From assembly GCA_965555375.1 (NCBI GenBank), contig CBEWDL010000052.1, positions 1 to 19,303 on the forward strand: a DNA stretch of 19,303 nucleotides, given 5' to 3'. The notes under the pieces are model-generated. The model was not told where the DNA came from. It did not search any database and saw only the letters and a list, made by a program, of their open reading frames with translations. The position numbers and the translations under genes were made by a program. Source of the stretch: CBDVBL01 sp965555375. GTDB taxonomy: Bacteria > Zixibacteria > MSB-5A5 > UBA10806. Shown here piece after piece: positions 16,733 through 19,303 of this stretch. Numbering within the stretch: position 1 is the stretch's first letter; every line of letters begins with the position of its first letter.

Positions 16733-18259
16733 TCAATCAATTCTTCCCGGATCGCTCCAGTAAAACCTGATTAATCCTCCTGGTGTGGCGATCCAGATGT
16801 AATCGCCGTCCAGAGCGATGCTTCTGACATCATCCGAAATCATGCCATCGCCGACAGTGAACAGCCGGCTGTAACCGTCTTTTAACCTATATTTCCAGAG
16901 CCCGATATCCGTGGCGGCCCAGATGTTTCTACCGTCAACCTCGATTCGCCGCAAGTGCCATTGCCCGAAATAGCTGTGATCGGTTATCGTGGAATATTCC
17001 TCCGTTTTCAAATCGATGATCAAGATATCGTTGCGGGTGACGAAATACAGGCTGTCACCATCAGAGACAATATCGTATATTTCAGTTGAGAGCATCCCGT
17101 TGGGCGTATTTACAAACTCGAATTCAGAGCTCTCGTCGAGAAGGCGTCGGAGGGCTCCTCTATCAGTTGCCAGATACAGATATTGGCCGATGATTTTGAC
17201 ATTGTTTATATGCCATCCAATCAGCCGTTGTTGCTGGAACACAATCGTCGAGTTGCTGCCTGGGCCGGTATCTTCTTTATTCGTGGAATTGGATGGCTCT
17301 TCGACTTTGGATATACTGCCTGAGTTTTTCCTGCCGATATAGCCAAGGCCATTATCCGTCCCTGCGAATACCCACAGGCTGTCGTCGGTTACCGATGAAA
17401 TGGTCACTGAGGGCAGCATTGAGAAGTCGGCATAGGCTGTAAAACTATTATTTTTCTTATCATAGCGGGCCAGCCCATATTCCGTCCCCAGCCAGATGGC
17501 ACTATTCCCACCGGCTGCCGATGTTAGCTTGGACGAGGCCAGACCACTCGCATAACGGGGTTGAAACCATTGCCATTCCCCGGTTAATCTATCAAATTTG
17601 CTGATTGCGCCTGCAGTAAGATCTCCGAGACCATCACCCATCCAGAATTCATCTCCGATCTTGACGATAGTTGAAATATTCGCGCTGTACGGACCGTAGG
17701 GCATGATGGTTAGATCCCTGTAGCGGGTGTTGATGACCACCGGGCCCATACCCCAGGTGCCGATAAAAAGGTCGTCATAGCCGTCGTCAGCCCCCCGGGT
17801 CAGCGGAAACTCCTGCATATTGAAATCCATAAGCCGCCCATCCTGGTAGCTGTAACCGAACTCGGTATTCAGAAGCGGGAAGGCTCTGGGGTCGAAGTCG
17901 TTGTGCGCCAGTTCAAAAGGGAAATCGCCGCCTCTATACCATTTCTGGAAGGTTGGCTGATAATAAGCGTTGCCATCCGGTGTAGTTACCCAGATCCGAT
18001 CCCAATCGGGGTCGTAGGCGATATTATCGATCCATTCATCCGGGATGCCGTCGGTGACGGTCAGAGGTTCGAGCCACTTTTTAGCATAACGGTCATACCG
18101 TATCACCCCTCCGGTGGTGCCGAAATATACGATAGTCTGATCCATTGCAACGGAGGTCACATACCTGAAATTGGTATAGGTTACCCAGTCGCCTTCCTCG
18201 AAAGTGCCGGCGTAGTTTAGAACCGTCGCAAAAGCCAATATTGCTATGAGAAAAATCAT
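16733..18259 (-). CDS. Secreted two-component-regulator-type (Reg_prop) beta-propeller
   Basis: The 508-residue protein has an N-terminal hydrophobic segment (MIFLIAILAFATVLNYAG) that should act as a signal peptide although it lacks a basic start. After it come repeated propeller blades of the Reg_prop type: IVYFGTTGGVIRYDRYAKKW, IWVTTPDGNAYY, FWMGDGLGDLTAGAISKFDR, IWLGTEYGLARYDKK, LWVFAGTDNGLGYIG, LYLATDRGAL, IWAATDIGLWKYRLKDGY and IWIATPGGLIRFYW. Reg_prop propellers usually sense ligands in hybrid two-component systems, but here there is no kinase or membrane anchor, so this is a free or periplasm-facing propeller. A TGA lies in frame 9 nt upstream of the ATG, which fixes the earliest possible start; no good Shine-Dalgarno is seen. 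It is the first gene of the probable propeller, lipoprotein and unknown-protein operon. Confidence 0.85.
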   Translation of the reverse strand: MIFLIAILAFATVLNYAGTFEEGDWVTYTNFRYVTSVAMDQTIVYFGTTGGVIRYDRYAKKWLEPLTVTDGIPDEWIDNIAYDPDWDRIWVTTPDGNAYYQPTFQKWYRGGDFPFELAHNDFDPRAFPLLNTEFGYSYQDGRLMDFNMQEFPLTRGADDGYDDLFIGTWGMGPVVINTRYRDLTIMPYGPYSANISTIVKIGDEFWMGDGLGDLTAGAISKFDRLTGEWQWFQPRYASGLASSKLTSAAGGNSAIWLGTEYGLARYDKKNNSFTAYADFSMLPSVTISSVTDDSLWVFAGTDNGLGYIGRKNSGSISKVEEPSNSTNKEDTGPGSNSTIVFQQQRLIGWHINNVKIIGQYLYLATDRGALRRLLDESSEFEFVNTPNGMLSTEIYDIVSDGDSLYFVTRNDILIIDLKTEEYSTITDHSYFGQWHLRRIEVDGRNIWAATDIGLWKYRLKDGYSRLFTVGDGMISDDVRSIALDGDYIWIATPGGLIRFYWSDPGRID

Positions 18260-18303
18260 TTGATTTCAATATACATTCTGCGGTTATTCCTGAAAAGGAT
18301 AAT

Positions 18304-18332
18304 TTGACTAAATTCCAGCACTATGGTATCCA
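18304..18332 (+). promoter_or_regulatory. Weak promoter candidate for the AhpD-like selenoprotein gene
   Basis: TTGACT (18304-18309) and TATCCA (18327-18332) are separated by 17 nt. The -35 is good and the -10 matches three of six positions. The leader would be about 90 nt. This lies in the 168-nt region between the divergent propeller gene and this gene. Confidence 0.3.
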
Positions 18333-18427
18333 CTGAACGGTTAGCTCGATAAATTGATTGGCGATGAGGAGTATGTTTCCAGATAAGAAAATATCGCATC
18401 CTGAGGTTTCACAGAGGGAGGTATTGT

Positions 18428-18970
18428 TTGGCATATATAAGAGTTATCGGGCCAAATGAGGCCGACGATTTCTTGAAACAGCAATACGATGCCGCTCAGA
18501 AAAGGGCCGGCAGTGTAGCCAACATAATCAGCGTTCAGGGACATAATCCGAAGGTTCTGGAATCTTCCATGGAGTTTCACCGCGACGTCATGTATGGCCC
18601 CTCCCCGCTTTCGAGAGCACAGCGGGAGATGATGGCGGTAGTCGTATCCAGAGTCAACGAATGCCATTACTGAGTGGAATCGCATGCCGCCGAGTTTCGG
18701 TCGGAATGCAAAAGCGACGAATTGACCCGGGCGATTAAGATCGATTGGCGGGGAGCTGATTTATCGAATCTGGATATGGCGCTCTGCGAGTTCGCCGAGA
18801 AACTGACATCCAGGCAATCATCAATCGAGCAGGCGGACATAGACCGGCTGAAATCCCTCGGCCTCGATGATCGCGGGGTTACCGACGCCGTGGAGGTGAT
18901 TGCCTATTTCAATTATATAACCCGTGTTGCCGACGGTTTGGGCGTTGATGCGGAGGACTGGATGTCGTAG
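18428..18970 (+). CDS. AhpD/CMD-family selenoprotein (UGA read as Sec82)
   Basis: Read as one 180-residue protein through UGA at 18671-18673. The start is TTG at 18428, supported by GGGAGG 6 nt upstream. The N-terminal part (AYIRVIGPNEADDFLKQQYDAAQKRAG, then NIISVQGHNPKVLESSMEFHRDVMYGPSPLSRAQREMMAVVVSRVNE) matches the carboxymuconolactone-decarboxylase/AhpD peroxidase-related fold. The catalytic signature expected is C-x-x-C-x3-H. Here it reads E78-C79-H-Y-U82-V-E-S-H86, so the UGA falls exactly on the second catalytic cysteine. The remainder continues in the same frame with a normal C-terminal half (ADIDRLKSLGLDDRGVTDAVEVIAYFNYITRVADGLG). The gene ends in TAG. A SECIS-like hairpin follows the UGA. 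Sec in this family is consistent with a thiol-peroxidase role in removing peroxides. A chance in-frame stop is an unlikely alternative. Confidence 0.88.
18682..18709 (+). promoter_or_regulatory. Candidate bacterial SECIS element of the AhpD-like gene
   Basis: Nineteen nt separate the UGA from the loop. The hairpin is GCAT (18682-18685) with ATGC (18706-18709), a G-A mismatch, CCG with CGG, a bulged T at 18701, CCG with CGG, and a 5-nt loop AGTTT (18693-18697) with G at its second position. A bulged U and an early loop G are hallmarks of E. coli-type SECIS elements, although in E. coli fdhF the bulged U is on the 5' side and here it is on the 3' side. Confidence 0.75.
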
Positions 18971-19048
18971 GACCGGGAGCAGTCGACATTTGCCTTGACA
19001 AGAATCGCTAAACGAATTTCATTGTTTACCGATAGTATTCAATGCTAT

Positions 19049-19102
19049 CCCCGGTAGCTCAGCTGGTAGAGTTCCGCCTTTGGCGGAATTAACCATCCCG
19101 CC
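19049..19102 (+). repeat. tRNA-5'-half-like repeat, copy 1 (diverged 3' end)
   Basis: Begins CCCCGGTAGCTCAGCTGG and continues into TAGAG, a close match to the acceptor 5' strand plus D-arm of a bacterial tRNA (T-A at positions 8-9, D-stem GCTC, loop AGCTGGTA, GAG). A 17-nt perfect inverted repeat (19072-19088; centre TTT) follows. After AATTAACCA it diverges from copies 2 and 3, and the T-arm and 3' acceptor half of a tRNA are not present. It overlaps the hairpin at 19095-19112. Confidence 0.75.
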
Positions 19103-19112
19103 TAAGCGGGAT
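19095..19112. repeat. 7-bp inverted repeat beside tRNA-like copy 1
   Basis: ATCCCGC (19095-19101) pairs with GCGGGAT (19106-19112) around a CTAA loop. No T-run follows, so it is not an intrinsic terminator of usual form. Confidence 0.6.
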
Positions 19113-19156
19113 CGCTGGCGAGGACGAGACAAAAGTGAAATTGAATGAAAAACACT

Positions 19157-19210
19157 CCCCGGTAGCTCAGCTGGTAGAGTTCCGCCTTCGGCGGAATTAA
19201 CCACCGGGTT
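19157..19210 (+). repeat. tRNA-5'-half-like repeat, copy 2
   Basis: Identical for all 54 nt to copy 3. The D-arm region is followed by TTCCGCC-TTC-GGCGGAA (19180-19196), then TTAACCACCGGGTT, whose CCGGG can pair with the starting CCCGG. This gives a closed three-part cloverleaf-like fold without a T-arm. If read as an anticodon arm the 5-bp stem would enclose CCTTCGG, which lacks the near-universal U33, so a functional tRNA is doubtful. Confidence 0.78.
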
Positions 19211-19249
19211 ACTGGTTGAGGTTAGAACAGATCACAGGATAAAAAAATT

Positions 19250-19303
19250 CCCCGGTAGCTCAGCTGGTAGAGTTCCGCCTTCGGCGGAATTAACCACCGG
19301 GTT
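19250..19303 (+). repeat. tRNA-5'-half-like repeat, copy 3, ending at the window edge
   Basis: Identical to copy 2. The 54-nt unit ends exactly at the last base of the window, so its true right end cannot be seen. If the array continues, or a normal tRNA 3' half follows, it lies outside. Copies 1, 2 and 3 begin at 19049, 19157 and 19250, so spacing is uneven (108 and 93 nt). Confidence 0.75.

Noticed and set aside
18428..18970. AhpD region as two separate genes starting at 18428 and at GTG 18674
   Set aside because: The GTG immediately follows the UGA in the same frame, and the second part contains the family His that belongs to the same motif.
19019..19204. 61-codon minus-strand ORF across the repeats
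   Set aside because: Its protein repeats (GGTLPAELPG) only reflect the DNA repeat; no start or ribosome site supports it.
19049..19303. CRISPR array
   Set aside because: Units are tRNA-like with internal hairpins, spacing is unequal and only three copies exist; no cas genes are present.
19049..19303. Functional tRNA genes
   Set aside because: No T-arm is seen, the would-be anticodon loop lacks U33, and copy 1 diverges before a 3' acceptor half; the third copy is cut by the window end so cannot be judged fully.

Overview
The window comes from a Gram-negative-type bacterium: it encodes two lipoboxed lipoproteins and several secreted proteins. Base composition is moderate, and UGA is used both as an ordinary stop and, apparently, as selenocysteine. 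I cannot name the phylum from sequence alone; the mixture suggests an uncultured candidate-phylum or deltaproteobacteria/FCB-like lineage.

The most notable content is two genes, about 15 kb apart, each split by an in-frame UGA that sits exactly where a catalytic cysteine is expected. (1) A secreted thioredoxin-fold/TPR protein (1982-3163, minus) reads through UGA as U52 in a U-x-x-C motif. (2) An AhpD/carboxymuconolactone-decarboxylase-like protein (18428-18970, plus) reads through UGA as U82 in a C-x-x-U-x3-H motif. In both, a hairpin with a 5-nt loop carrying G at its second position starts about 20 nt after the UGA, which fits the bacterial SECIS pattern. A conventional gene caller would split each into two fragments.

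Layout. 1-260: end of a possible plus-strand gene, then non-coding. 261-3163 (minus): the Sec thioredoxin/TPR gene, a doubtful small ORF, then cysK and cysE, the two-step serine-to-cysteine route. 3343-3840 (minus): DUF456 membrane protein. 4115-6490 (plus): an unusually long transketolase with its own promoter. 6732-8273 (plus): TPR lipoprotein. 8333-11891 (minus): an aldo/keto-reductase-fold protein lacking two catalytic residues, a DRG/Obg-like TGS GTPase lacking NKxD, and an AbfD/HpaB-family flavoprotein with altered cluster-binding positions. 12235-14085 (minus): CPA1 cation/proton antiporter with an RCK-like tail. 14235-18259 (minus): a probable cell-envelope operon of a secreted beta-propeller, an FG-GAP lipoprotein and an unknown secreted protein. 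18428-18970 (plus): the AhpD-like selenoprotein. 19049-19303: three copies of a 54-nt tRNA-5'-half-like repeat, the last ending exactly at the window edge.

Functionally, the left block combines cysteine synthesis with an exported thiol/selenol protein, and the right end holds a second thiol/selenol peroxidase-type protein. The central genes are sugar-phosphate metabolism, envelope TPR/propeller proteins and ion transport, with no visible single pathway.
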